A stretch of 64,000 nt of DNA from Acheta domesticus (lineage: Eukaryota > Arthropoda > Insecta > Orthoptera > Gryllidae): NCBI GenBank assembly GCA_031308135.1, contig JAHLJT010000631.1, forward strand, positions 199,203,126 through 199,267,125, given 5' to 3'. This document shows, in pieces, positions 1-11,534 of this stretch (the stretch's first letter is position 1; every line of letters begins with the position of its first letter). A model generated the notes under the pieces. That model was given only the letters and a program-made list of their open reading frames with translations. It ran no database searches and had not been told where the DNA came from. The translations under genes were made by a program, and so were the position numbers.

Positions 1-1357
1 GGGCTAGATTTATGGCCTTGCCCCATCTTGCCACCTGCCATTTAATGCACCCAACTTATTTTTTAGGTTTTCTCAATTATTCGGTTTCCTAATGGTAGAT
101 TCAAAATATTGCTTTTAGAATATTAAAGAAGACTGAAACCTTGTCCTTAACGACAATTTACATTCATAAACTTGATACCGTTTTTAAGAAAAGGGTGTTT
201 AAGCGTCTGTGGCAATGTGAAATATGAAGCCCTTTTTCACAGGAATCTTGAGAGTTTTTTTTAAAATTTATTTTAAGATATTTTAAGCTCTTCCATTCAC
301 AAATGCAATAATGTTTACAAATCGCTGCAAATGTGCATACAAGGCATGCGAAATATTTAAAAAATACATTTGTGTAAATTTTGAAGAAAACAACAAAATA
401 ATACAACAAAACTTTTTGTTTCCTTAGACAGTGCATTTCGCACTATACGTACAAAAACTTTGAACAAAATATTTGGAACCATTTCAGAAAAAATTGGCGT
501 TTGAGCGTTTCTGAAAATGCGAAATTTCGAGTTCATTTCCAAAAAAAAAATTTTAGTTTTCGAAAAACTTTAAATGATATAATTTAAAGTACGTGTGCTC
601 ATAAATCTAATAATGTGAACAAATCGCCGATAATGTAAATATAAACGACGTGACAGGCTATTCAAAAAGTTTCATTTGTGTTATTTTCGCAAAAACAAAA
701 GAATAGAGCAAAATAGCATTTATGTCATCTCTTAAAGTACATTTCGCAATATCCCTACCAATAGTTTAAAGGGAAAAAATGGAGCCGATTTTGAAAAAAT
801 CTTGCTTTGTTATCTTTTAAAGTTGCATATATTGCACACAAGATTGCGCCATAACTACAAAAATTGTTTTAAAAAAAATTCATGATCTTAATGAAAGAAC
901 TAATTATGTACAACAAATTTCTTAGAAAGGAAAAGTCTCTATCGTCAATATTGTAGTTGTAGGAAACGCCGAAAAAATTCAATCTTTTGCAATTTTCGAA
1001 AATTCAGTTATCAGTGAAATCGGACCTAAGCCATGTGTATTTTATTCAATTTTTACGAGAAATATAAAGAAAAAATTTGGAGCCATATTTGAGCAAATTT
1101 TTTAAAATATCCGGGAGGGGGGTTTCGTGTAATGTATCTCCAAAAAGTAATGCACGTTTTTGAAAATTGCAGAGCTTCGAATGACAGTAGATCGACAGCT
1201 GTTTTTTGTTGTTGTTTTTTCCAGTTTGGAAAAATTTGTACGCAGTGTAAACGCTAGTGTTGTTCACATACACCAGAGACACTGACGGACGTTTTTCCGT
1301 CAATCAATTTTTCGGTATTAAGGACCCACAAAACATGGATTCTGGCTACACCACGAG
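1..1357 (-). repeat. 1.5 kb non-coding repeat family, reverse-orientation unit
   Basis: Reverse-complement copy of the unit seen at 60.7-63.8 kb. Shared landmarks, read on the minus strand, are the block around 1320-1357 (GTGTAGCCAGAATCC, then the AACGTCCGTC stretch), the block near 1070-1110 (GGCTCCAAATTTTTTC and CCCCCCGG), the sub-repeats with GCATTTTCAGAAACGCTC near 500-530, and the GGTTTCCTAATGGTAGA tail near 85-105. No ORF of note is present. Several phrases recur within the unit, so it is built of degenerate sub-repeats. The unit may extend beyond the left edge of the window. It lies upstream of, or within a large intron of, the GABA-B receptor gene. The family name is unknown to me. 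Confidence 0.8.
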
Positions 1358-2100
1358 TTACAGGAAGTAATTTACTATACAACAACACGATTTATCCACA
1401 TTTTCATTATCAGGACTCGGCTTTGAGAGTTTTCCTGCGCACGATATAACTTTCTCTTCGTATGAAGATTGAGAAGAGAGATAAAGTAAAATAAATGTTC
1501 ACAATTTGAAATTCCATTAATAAAATATTAATTATATCGAATTTAAAAGTAACTACTTTTTCTGCCTACTGTTTTTTTATTTCTTTCTATCAGCAATGAA
1601 AACAAAGAGATGCACGTAGAAAACGCAGACACGAACAGAGAATCTTTGAAGCACTCTGTTCGAAATCTTTACGTGCAGCACATAGGAATGTCAGCAATTC
1701 TGAATTAGTATTAGACAAAATATGCTCATTGCAAAAATATAAACACATTTAAATAAAAACTATTTTTCAAAATTAATTAAATATATTTCCGGAAATAATT
1801 TCAAAAAAATTTGGTAATTTGTGAAAATACCTTAATAATTAGCAAATAATAAATATACTGTTAAGCAGATATTAAATTATCAGCAAAATATGTAAAATAC
1901 GTAATACAGTACAAAATTTGTAACGAAAAATTTAAATATTTTGTTAGGATTGCAACAGTTCGCCTAAATTACAAAATCAGAACAGTAGACAAAACATATG
2001 TAATTACATTAGACCCGGACTTTAGCCATGAGATCGACAAGCAGTACCGCGAAACAGAATTTTGAACTGATTACTGAAGATCATTCTTTTACATGACTAG
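1358..2100. other. AT-rich stretch without recognised gene
   Basis: Only short A/T runs and no coding pattern were seen. It probably belongs to an intron or the 5' flank of the GABA-B receptor gene on the + strand. Confidence 0.5.
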
Positions 2101-2107
2101 AGAAGTC

Positions 2108-3090
2108 TATTTATCCGATTTCAGTGTATGATATGGCGTTAGATTCAGGGTGCATCTCGCCAGCGCGCTATTTTACCACTTTTTCAAATATGACCGCAAG
2201 TATAAAAACATTTTAAAAATTCGATTCGGCTATTTTACTGGGAAAAGGATTAACCAGGTGAATTCTATCAAGGTGACAAACGCCGTTTTGAAATGATAAA
2301 TCGAATCGTAGGATAAAAGAGCTCTTGCGTTATCTCCGCTTGTTTTTTCCGGTAGTGAAATGGTAATGGAAGATCTTAGAAGTACAATATATCTAAAATA
2401 CGATGTGAGGAGATGGAATATGGATGATATTTACGCAATTAGTTCGATTTTTTCTTTTTGAAATCAGCACCAAAGCGGGATCGGTGTTTTGAGTGATACC
2501 TCAGACATTCTTATGATGGTATTCGAACGAAGATGGAATATGTGAATAAGGTAATAGTTTTATACTACTATTAAAGATGATACGAGACCGTTTACCCCTA
2601 TTACAGCATCACTAGTTTCATATGTGGGGAAAAAATATCTTGAGATGCGAAGTGACGGAAGCATCAACGAAGTGACGGGGTGTCTGGCTTGCTGCCCCCG
2701 AAAGTTCAGCCTCCTTGCCCGTCGCCGCGCCGCGGCGGCCGCCGCCCGGCTCGCCCGTGCCGGCTTGACCGCGCCGCCGGCCAACAATGTCCCGGCGGCG
2801 TGGAAGGGGAAGGGGGAGTGGGGTGAGGTGTTTTTCGAAATTTCACTTACCGTCGCTCCTATTTATCCGATTTGCATGTTTGACACGGCGTTGGATTCTG
2901 GAAGCGTGTCGCCATCGCGCTATAAGCCCACATTTTTGAAATTGTTCCCGGAAGTACGAGAAAAAATTTAAAAATCGAGTTTCTGCTAGTTTTTTTTGAA
3001 AAAGGGCTTCGTAGCGTAAATTCTATTATAAACAGGAGTCAAATGCCGTTTACAGATCGAAAATCGGACCATTTGTTCAGACGTTATCGG
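2108..3090. repeat. Diverged direct repeat pair flanking a GC-rich patch
   Basis: Two related blocks lie in the same direction: about 2108-2330 and 2861-3090. Both contain TATTTATCCGATTT, then GGCGTT(A/G)GATTC, then CTCGCCA or GTCGCCA followed by a GCGCTAT motif, and both end with a shared AAATTCTAT/AATGCCGTTT-like segment. Between them, at about 2680-2815, the base composition jumps to very high GC with many CpG sites. Simple dinucleotide and short reading frames exist on both strands there but none resembles a known protein. The pair looks like two copies of one unidentified transposon. Confidence 0.55.
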
Positions 3091-4334
3091 TAAAGTAAAT
3101 TCCTGCTGATGGTGCTGCGATCTATTGAATTTTCCTACAAGTTTTTTTCGGTACATTTAGCCTTAAGCAGCTGTTTGTTTTGCTTGTAGGTCAATTAGCC
3201 CTGGTGTTATTTTCTTATGTGTGATTGAAATCTGTAATATAATTTTCAATAGTGAATTTACATTGAATTTTCTCATACTTCCTCCCTGTCAATATGTATG
3301 ACCACCTGTTATCTATTCTCAAAAATCTGCACTTTCATTTCTAATTGTGCTTTAGGTATCAGATGATATTCAACATTTGGTTCATGTATAGAAATTCAGT
3401 TACTGCCACCTACAGTTGCAGATAATTAATATACTCCATCATTTTGTTGTTTGTAAATCTTTCTTCTCAAATGTAAAATAATTTTCTCATAAAATCAATA
3501 TCAGTTTATATTGTAAATTAAATTTTAAAAGTCCAAATCTATATTAAAAATCCTGAACAATTAGCAGTTAATTCAAAACAAAAACAAAAAACATCAACAG
3601 CTCAATTATTTGTGGTAGATGTCTGGCAATAACTGAATTTCTGATTGAGAATATGTTCTTATCGTACACTTCTTTATTGTGATTGTTCACTTGATGTTTT
3701 CTTATACACTTATTAATCATATTTTGCATATACAATACAGTCTCAGTACAGTACAGTCTCTGTGTGTGCACACACTTCTTATTGCTTTAAGTGGTTAGCA
3801 CTTGCTACTACTTTCTTTGAATTAAAATCTCTCAAATAGTGTCAACTTTTTTTGTAAATATTCTGTGAAAACTTTAACTTTTTCTGTGTTAACTTGGTTG
3901 AGAAAAATTGATGGGTTATTGATAAATACTCATTTATTGGCAGAGAAACCATTACTGAAGTATTTCGTAGAGATAGTTTGAACATAATTTTCATCTTTAT
4001 TATATCTTTTCATCTCCAGTTCATAGAAAATTGATAAAAAAAACTAAAAATCATGTATAATTTTTTTTTTTAATTAACTTTTTTGTCAATTTTGTAAAAT
4101 ATTTTTGTCAATTTTAATTAAAAGCTGAATGAAAAAACACCAAGAACTTCTACGTTTTATTATTTTACATTTTATACATGATAGAATTGTTAATACCATT
4201 GCTTTGAAATACATAGACATAAATTTAACTGTAAAAATAACTTGTGACTAGGTCTCTGTTGCTTGCTGATTGTGTCACTTCAATAAGTTTTGAAGGAGAG
4301 TTCGTAAACTTTTCTGGTTAATTCATTTTTTTAA
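3091..4334. other. AT-rich stretch without recognised gene
   Basis: No coding similarity, splice-flanked exon or terminal repeat could be identified. It is presumably intronic sequence of the GABA-B receptor gene. Confidence 0.45.
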
Positions 4335-4500
4335 TTATTATTATTATTATTATTCCTCTAAATCACGACTAAAGATATTATGTGTCGGCTGAATATAAAA
4401 ACTACTCCAGGTTGCAACCAGCTACCTAAGGTGTAGATCTAGGGACTGTCGGTGCTTCTACAATACTTTGCGCATAATGTGGGCTGTTCCAAATAAAGCG

Positions 4501-4543
<43 letters not shown>
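4335..4543 (-). mobile_element. Solo 3' end of the TTA-targeting RLE retrotransposon, between two (TTA)n tracts
   Basis: A fragment of about 150 bases (4355-4503) matches the 3'-terminal segment of the larger copy immediately to its right. The shared phrases include CACGACTAAAGAT, GTGTCGGCTGAATATAAAA, GGTTGCAACCAGCTACC and GGGCTGTTCCAAATAAAG. It is bordered by a (TTA)n run at about 4335-4354 and another at 4504-4543. It is best read as a severely 5'-truncated insertion of the same element, placed into the same microsatellite. It shows several substitutions relative to its neighbour, so it is a separate event and not a simple duplication error. Confidence 0.8.
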
Positions 4544-4544
<1 letters not shown>

Positions 4545-7500
4545 TTCCAAAACATCACGACTAAAGATGTTATGTGTCGGCTGAATATAAAATCTACTCC
4601 AGGTTGCAACCAGCTACCTAAGGAGCAGATCTAGGGACTGTCGGTGCCTCTACAATACTTTGCGCAAAATGTGGGCTGTTCCAAATAAAGCTATTTCTTG
4701 CACTTCCCAGTCTTTTGGATTACCTAGGAGTTTAGACAAGTTCTTACACAAATTTTGCGGAACAAATCCCAGAGCTCCGATAACTATCGGGACGACCTGT
4801 GCTTTTACGCCCCACATTCGGCTGATCTCGATTTCCAAACTCTTGTATTTAAGACATTTCTCTGCCTCCTTGGTAACGACGTTTTGATCGCAAGGTACAG
4901 CAACATCGACAAGTAAACACGATTTGTTCTCCAAATCCCGGATGACTATATCCGGTTTGTTTGCTGCTATTGTGCGATCAGTTTGAATTTGTTGGTCGTA
5001 CAAAATCGTACACAATCCAACAGACGTCACCGGTTTCGGTGAGTGTTCGTACCACTTGGGGCTTGTGTTCGGAACTTCGAGGGCGGTACAGATCTGCCAG
5101 TGGAGGTAGCTACACACCCTGTCGTGTCTTTTCAAGTATTCGGTCTTTGCTAGGATTGGTCAAGCTGAGACAATATGATCGATGGTTTCAACGTGTTCCT
5201 GGCAAATGCGGCATTTATCATCTTGGGATATTTTGAGAACCGCTTTATCATAATGTCGTGTTCTCAAGGCCTGATCTTGGGCAGCTTTATAAGTGCTTCC
5301 GATTCTGGCTTCATTCTTCCCCTTTTAAGCCACATAAATGATTGATCTTTATTGATCTGCACCTTGTCCATTCTTTTTAGATATTGTCCGTGGAGCGGTT
5401 TGTCTCTCCACGATTTCTTTAACATTTTCTGTGTCTCAAATTTCATGTTAAGTAGCATCAGAAGTTCACTGTCTCTGTCATTCTAGATGTCTTGCATAGT
5501 CTTGTTCGCAATGCTTCTTGCTACACTTACAATGCCTCTGTTTCCCATTCTTCGGTCAGATTTCATGACCTGCCTCATTAGTGGGTCATCTTGATGGCTG
5601 ACTACATACTTTCCCATCCTGGTTATTGCATTGTGCCAGGAGGCTTCAATTTGTCTCAGGCCTCTTCCTCCTTCCTTACGTGACACATAAAGTCTATGTA
5701 CATCAGCTCGGGGGTGGGCAACATGATGCATTGTAAGCAGTTTTCTGGTTTTTCGATCCATGATGCGAATGTCCTGTTCAGTCCAGTCTACTAGTCTGAA
5801 ACTGTATTCGGCTACAGGCACCGCCAAACTACCTATTGCTGATATTTTATTCCTTGAGTTCAGAGTGGTCTGCAGGACAAGTCTCACTCGTCTATAATAC
5901 TCCCTGCGAATTCTCTCTTTCATTGTGTCGTTCGAGATGGTTTCACATTCTTCAATGCCCAGATATTTGTAAGTTTTACCTGGCTCAAGATCTTGAATCA
6001 CAGTGTTTCTATCAACTTCAATGTTCTCGGACGTGGTCATTTTGCCTCTTTTTAAGTTGGCTTTTGCACACTTGTCAAGACCAAACTTCATGCAGATGTC
6101 ATTGCTAAAATCATTGATGACAGACAGCATTTGGGAGAGAATCGCTTCATTCTTAGCAAACACTTTAAGATCATCCATGTAAAATAAATGTGATACAGGC
6201 ATTTCATCACCATGGAGCTTGTAACCAAAGTCAATGAGCAACAGCTGTCTTGATAGAGGAATCAAACTAATGCAAAACAGCAGAGGGGATAGTGAATCTC
6301 CTTGAAAAATTCCCCTGTTGATCTGAATACTTCTTGTTTCTACTACTCCCTTTCCGCTGTGGATTAGTAACCTGGTGCTCCACGACTTCATACTAGCCTT
6401 GCAAAACTCAACAAGTCTAGGATGAAATCGATAGATCTCCAGGGTCTTCAAAATCCAATCGTGTGGTACACAGTCAAAGGCCTTCTGGTAGTCAATCCAA
6501 GCCATGCTTAAATTACGTTTTCGTTTCTTTACATCATTCAAAATTATTTTATTTAGAAGCAAGATTTCCTTACAGCCATAGGAACCTTTACGACATCATT
6601 TCTGTTCAACTGGCAACAGATGGTCTTCTCTAGGTGCCTGTACATTTTGTCAGCAATGGCTGCAGTTATAAGTTTGTACATTACTGGCAAGCAAGTAATT
6701 GGCCTGTAGTTCTTCGCCAAAGAGCTGTCTCCTCCTTTGGGTGGCAAATACGTAATGCCGCGAGTGAGCCATTCGGGGAGTTCGTTAGGGTTTTCTAAAA
6801 TTTTATTAACAGCCTTTGCAAGATGAGAATGTAGTGCTGTTAATTTCTTAATCCAATAAGTCTGGATCTTATCAACCCCAGGGGATTTCAGGTTTCCCAT
6901 ATTCTTAATTTTTTGGCATAGGTCCTCTTTCGAGAATTCTTGAACATGTTCCACTGTTTCCACGAGTCCATTGGCAGCATCAACTTCAGATTGGAGCCAC
7001 GATGCGTCTTTGTTGTAGAATCTGGTTTGCTCCCCGATTCCTGACCAAAATGTTTCGACGTCATCTTTTGAAAGAGGGGCAGCATTGCCATTGGGTTTTT
7101 CAGTCAGACTGCGATAGAATCTCTTCGCGTCTGTTTCAAACAACCGGTTCTGTACACGGAAATCGATTCTACGTTTGTACCGTCTTATTCGTTGAGCCCA
7201 TGCTTGGATTTTTTCTTTTAGCTTTTCAGCTACCATTAGCCTTGTTGTGTCATTGTCATTGTCATGGTATTTTTGTTCAACATGGAGTATTTTTTGTTGA
7301 ACTTTATACGTGTGGTTTGACTTAGAAGATGCCTCGGCTAGGAGTGATATTTCACGCCGGGTGTCGGCTATCCGTTTCATAATTCTTTTCATCCACGGAG
7401 GTACGGAGCTTTTTACCCTGTCTGGCTGTCGGCCATCGGTGTTCTTGGCTGGTCTCAAGATTATCTGAGATACTAGATATCCAGTTGCATACACGATGTG

Positions 7501-8730
7501 ATTGATTTCAGTAATATCTAGATCTCTACTTGAGGTCTGTACAACCTCATTTAAGACAGAATTCGCTGTTTCTATCACTCTCTTAGCTTTAGCATTTTCG
7601 TAAATTCTCCTCAACGGTGCACGAGATTCGAATGGAAGTAGACGAACTCGTTCTATCTCGCGTCGGAGGAGGTCCCGCATCATGTTCTTATCGTGTGACT
7701 CATGGCCAGATGAATTTTCACCATTGACGGATATTTCATTTGGAATAGATGAACCTTGAAGGGGATCATCGTTTTCAGGGATATTAGATAGTTCTAAATG
7801 TTCGTCATGTGGATGGTTTGATCGATGAACATACTCTGCGTTTCTCTGGATGTCTGCAAGTTGTTCTGCTGTGAATTTTCCACTGCTGAGTATGTATAGT
7901 CGTTGACTGGCAAGCTTCTTTGAGTCTAGGGTAGGTCTCATATCTGGGTTCCGCTCTCTCCATACCTTGAAAACTTCTATTTCTGAGCCCCATTTTTCGC
8001 TTTTGCGTAGTAAAAGCACCACATCACCGCCATTAATTCATCCCGGGTCCGTCTCTGACGATGGCTTCGAGCTACTGCCGGCTCTGGGTCCCTGGGACTA
8101 ACATCCGTGGGATGGCCAGATGTCGACAAGGTCACATTAGCTCGGTTCCTGAGCAGGTATGGGACATTGGTAGAACAAGGCACGTTAAGGTTCATTACAT
8201 TGCTTGTTCTATTCATTTTGCTCATTGGTTTCAAGTGAAGATTCGCAGGTAGCAAGTTCGAGTTCGCTGATCATACTTAACATTTGGGTTGTTTCCTGCG
8301 ATCCGTTACTGCGACCCATAGTGGCCTCGGGGCATCCCCCCGCAGGGCCCAGCAAGGAGTCCCTCCGATCGCCAGTCGGCATTACTAAACCCTACGGGAT
8401 TTTCACTGACTGCTGAAGGCAGCCTCCTTCGCTGGCTAATGCAAGGTTCGGGTCTCCACTCTAATCAGTGGCCTGGTGTGCCAACCCAGTTTCTCTCCTG
8501 TACCCTCCATGGGCCGATAACAGGAAGTCCAAAGGTTCATGACCCTTCCCTCTCTACTTACTTCCCACTCTCCTCAAAATGGAGTACTTGTTCGTCGGAC
8601 CCCTCACCTTCAACCTATTCAGCAAGGGAGACCCTACCAGTAGCTAGGCTACCACTAACATAGCTCTCAGGCTCATGGGGATACTCGAGCTCCACCACCA
8701 ACTCCAAGGTCGTGTACTCCCTAGGTGGAG
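4544..8730 (-). mobile_element. RLE-type non-LTR retrotransposon, near full-length copy A (R4/Dong-like)
   Basis: A single-ORF non-LTR retrotransposon lies on the minus strand. The 5' end is at 8730 (CTCCACCTAGGGAGTAC on the minus strand) and the 3' end at 4544. Both ends pass directly into TTA/TTG microsatellite: 8731-8765 on one side and 4504-4543 on the other. Copy B at 36630-40800 has the same two ends and almost the same length (4187 versus 4171 bases), which defines the element. Order of domains is 5' UTR of about 450 bases, Myb-like region, reverse transcriptase, CCHC finger, restriction-like endonuclease, short 3' UTR. Placement in the R4/Dong group is inferred from domain order and the (TAA)n target; a phylogeny could move it to another RLE clade such as R2, NeSL or Hero. 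Confidence 0.88.
4650..8255 (-). pseudogene. Broken Pol of RLE retrotransposon copy A (Myb-RT-CCHC-endonuclease)
   Basis: Coding remains run leftward. Near 8050 is a Myb-like stretch with the pattern RRTRDELMAVMWCFYY. The reverse transcriptase covers about 6950 to 5900, with the palm motif FYMDDLKVFAKN near 6160-6185 and RGIFQGDSLSPLLF near 6290. RKEGGRGL lies near 5670. Then follow a CX2CX8HX4C finger near 5150-5215 and an endonuclease core with KPDIVIRD and LLVDVAVP near 4915-4960. Reading breaks include a frameshift near 8000, one near 6590, a stop near 5485, a frameshift near 5283, and a TGA replacing the last finger cysteine near 5160. The protein would have been roughly 1200 residues acting on its own RNA by target-primed reverse transcription. 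This copy cannot make it. Confidence 0.88.
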
Positions 8731-8765
8731 TTGTTATTATTATTATTATTATTGTTATTATTTAT
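8731..8765. repeat. (TTA/TTG)n microsatellite at the 5' end of copy A
   Basis: Short TTA-rich tract directly abutting the 5' end of the retrotransposon. Together with the tract at 4504-4543 it shows that the element sits inside a trinucleotide microsatellite. Confidence 0.85.
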
Positions 8766-9296
8766 TTGTAAGAGATTTTTCTTCTCTCACATTTGCAGAA
8801 GTTTGTTGCTTTTCTTGCTTATAAGAGATCATTTTATTCATGGCCTTTATTGATTGTGAAATGCTTGAAGAAAATGTTTGATTTGCTAATGCACAAGTTT
8901 TGCTTTTTTGCTTATAATGAGGTTAATGTTTATGGCTGATGACCCTCTTCATTATTCTTCATGTTTTCACTGTATTTACAGTTTGTGTTACTAAACATTC
9001 TTTAACAATTAAAAACTGCATGTTTCATGATTGAATTGTTAATTTGCACAGCTTAAACATAAATATATTCTCTTTAAATGTTCAATTCTTTATATTTAAA
9101 CAGTAATAATTGATAACATAATATATTAATTTATTTACTTATAGAAGAACATTTTCTGGTCAGACTTCAAAAGATCATTTAATACATGCAGAGAAGGTGG
9201 TGTTTTTTTAGCTTTCACCTTGTGTTATATTCACGGATCCCACCTTTATCTCTCTTCTTCAATTAACCAAACTTTCAAATTACTTTGTCCAAACAG
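8766..9296. other. Intronic sequence, no feature seen
   Basis: AT-rich sequence without recognisable coding or terminal repeats. It ends in the pyrimidine-bearing acceptor of the candidate small exon at 9297. Confidence 0.45.
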
Positions 9297-9359
9297 GCCA
9301 TCAAAAAAAGGCGTATATCTTCACAATCACCTTCAGCTTATAAACCTCACACGCCAAGT
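9297..9359 (+). CDS. Candidate 63-base cassette exon of the GABA-B receptor gene
   Basis: The acceptor TTTGTCCAAACAG ends at 9296 and a consensus donor GTAAGT begins at 9360. The 63 bases between have no stop in the relevant frame and encode 21 residues beginning AIKKRRISSQSPS and ending PHTPS. The next exon (9809) begins in phase 0, so inclusion would insert these residues immediately before KVEPWKLY, in intracellular loop 2 just ahead of TM4. The peptide is basic and rich in serine, proline and threonine, plausible for a regulated loop. I do not know this segment from other GABA-B receptors, so it may be an alternative, lineage-specific or spurious exon. It lacks any sign of a transposon origin. 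Confidence 0.45.
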
Positions 9360-9808
9360 GTAAGTATTGATGTGCTCAGGATTTCTGATCTTGATTTGTG
9401 ATGGACAAAAGAGGAAAGGAATTCTATATTTTGGATATATTTTGACTTTTATATTATATATATTTTATACTTATGATTGTTGTTTCTGAAACACAGCTAT
9501 TGATTTAAATATTATTTATATTGCCTGGTTACAATGTCAATCCTAAAACTTAGTATAATATATTCATCTCTGACAATGAAAGTGCCACATAGCAAGCAGC
9601 AGATTGCCTAATCCTTATATAGTAATAGAAATATTTCATGGTTTCAAACAATATAATTGAGATGTATGGCAATAGCACTGAATATTGCTTTAAAAGTGCA
9701 GTAGTGGTTGCAAAATTTCTAAATAAAGACTTATGTCTAAATTTACCCAATTTGTTTCCAAGATTTGAGTTGAAAAGTATCTCTTGATTGTGAATCTTTT
9801 TCCTGCAG

Positions 9809-10013
9809 AAGGTGGAGCCATGGAAATTATACCTCATGGTGACAGGATTCCTTTTAGTGGATCTGGTCCTTCTTCTGGCTTGGCAGTTCACTGATCCTCT
9901 AGAACGACATATAGAAGTTTTTCCTTTAGAGGATCCTCTTTCTTCAGAAGATGACATCAAGATTAGACCTGAATTGGAACATTGTGAGAGTGAGAACAAT
10001 AATGTTTGGCTGG
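9809..10013 (+). CDS. GABA-B-R1: GABA-B receptor subunit 1, exon encoding TM4 and second extracellular loop
   Basis: The class C G-protein-coupled receptor for GABA acts at the plasma membrane as an obligate dimer with a subunit 2, coupling to Gi/o. The exon opens after TTTTTCCTGCAG (9808) and closes before GTAAGT (10014), in phase 0 at the start and phase 1 at the end. It encodes KVEPWKLY, a hydrophobic helix LMVTGFLLVDLVLLLAWQ (TM4), the loop FPLEDP and the conserved RPELEHCES stretch, ending WL plus the first base of Gly. The cysteine in ELEHC is the conserved extracellular-loop cysteine of the family. The assignment to subunit 1, not 2 or 3, rests mostly on the downstream exons. Upstream exons coding the Venus flytrap domain and TM1-3 are not in the window. 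Confidence 0.92.
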
Positions 10014-10972
10014 GTAAGTTAAAAAGCATTTTCGTAATTTGTTAACTTTCCAGGAAAAGGATCTTTGAAAATAAGAATTTAATAGACATATCTCAATAAG
10101 CTTAAGAGATTAAACACCATTTTTAGTTTTTTTCTCAGAATTTGTACGGTGTTAAGTTATTGAAAGATACTAACTTGCAAAATACTGTAAAACCTATCTA
10201 AGGTGGAACATGATGTTTCCGTCAAAAAAAAAAAAAATAGCACGTTTCCATCTTAAGGAGGGATGCCAAAAATTCAACATGTAACTTAAATACAGTATTT
10301 TTGATATAATTTTGTTGTAAACAAAATAATGAAAATAAAACATAACTTATCAATGAAAATATTGCAGGAAATAAGAATATAAACAGAAAAATGCACAGCA
10401 AATTAACAAAAACAAAAACAAAATATAAGACAAGCATTAATTCTGCATTTGACAAATAAATTTAGCATATATAGAATATACAATGATGAAAAAATAGAAT
10501 TCCCAGAATTCCATAGTCGGTTGAAGAGAACATGGTGATGCTTTTGAGAATTGGACGGGGTGTGGACGACCAAGATAAGGATTTGGAGGGACAGAGGAAG
10601 TCACGAAAATCACACCTAAGCATGAGAAAGTGGCAGCGAAACAGTCGCAGAGTTGGACAGATTCCCCGACAGCAGGTGTAAGAGGAATAACTAGTCATTC
10701 ACTCTTTTGTTTCATTACATGATCCTTCACACTGTAACCTTCCAAAGATAATGCCATAAATGTAAATATAAATTACCACCTTAGCCTGGTAATAATCACT
10801 TTATGTTCTCTAAAAAATCTTTCCGTTTCTGGGTTGGACAGGTTTCCTGCTTATAGAAGACATTTTCAGATATAAAATTGTTCTGTTCTGAGATTTTTTT
10901 GTCCGGAATGGCAGGTTTCTGTTTTGCAAACCTTAGGTTTTGCTGTGCTTTATAGAATTCCTCAGAATTATT
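10014..10972. other. Start of the 22.8 kb intron, no gene seen
   Basis: The intron begins with a consensus donor. This part is AT-rich with an A13 run near 10225 and shows no coding similarity. Confidence 0.5.
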
Positions 10973-11443
10973 CACGGAGATCCATCAACTATGGGCCACC
11001 CCCATAACTTCTAAAGGTTCCCGATATTGACGATTTTCACTCAACAATGCAGAATCATGGGGCAAGTGATATGGAGTAGAGATATTGTTTGAAATATTTT
11101 TAGTTTTTGAGAAATTTTATCATCTTTGATTTTTTAAATTGAACTATATATTTTTCTCAATAGCAATAGATAGATCATAAAAAAGAGGAATGCAATGATG
11201 TAACATATGTTAATATTTTGATAGTATTTTATGTATAAAATTATACTTTCTGACATGAGATTTTAAATTAAACATGGAATTTTTCCTGTAGCAGCCGTCA
11301 CAACTGTCACTTTTGAGGAAGATGGCCTCTGCGGCCTCGCCCCTCTCGCTGCAAAAGTACCTGCACCACAGAGGCAATCATTCCCAAAAGCTACAGTTGC
11401 AGTTAGAGGTTATGGGGGCGGCCCATAGTTGTGGGACACTGTG
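10973..11443. mobile_element. MITE-like element with about 45-base imperfect terminal inverted repeats
   Basis: The left end (10973-11015) and the reverse complement of the right end (about 11400-11443) share CAACTATGGGCC, then CCCCCATAAC, then TCTAA, preceded on both sides by a CAC-G-G-TCC-like outer segment. The element is 471 bases long and has no transposase. It must have been moved by an enzyme made elsewhere. The superfamily was not settled because a clean target duplication could not be read. Confidence 0.65.
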
Positions 11444-11534
11444 TGTATAGTAAAACTATTTAGTAATATTAAATATTAGCAACTCTATTGTCAGTTAATA
11501 TTTTTTACATATAGTTAATGCCTTATTTTACGTG

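Noticed and set aside
2560..2971. Overlapping ORFs on both strands rich in Ala and Arg
   Set aside because: They come from the GC-rich patch, where stops are rare by chance; no start context, splice sites or family.
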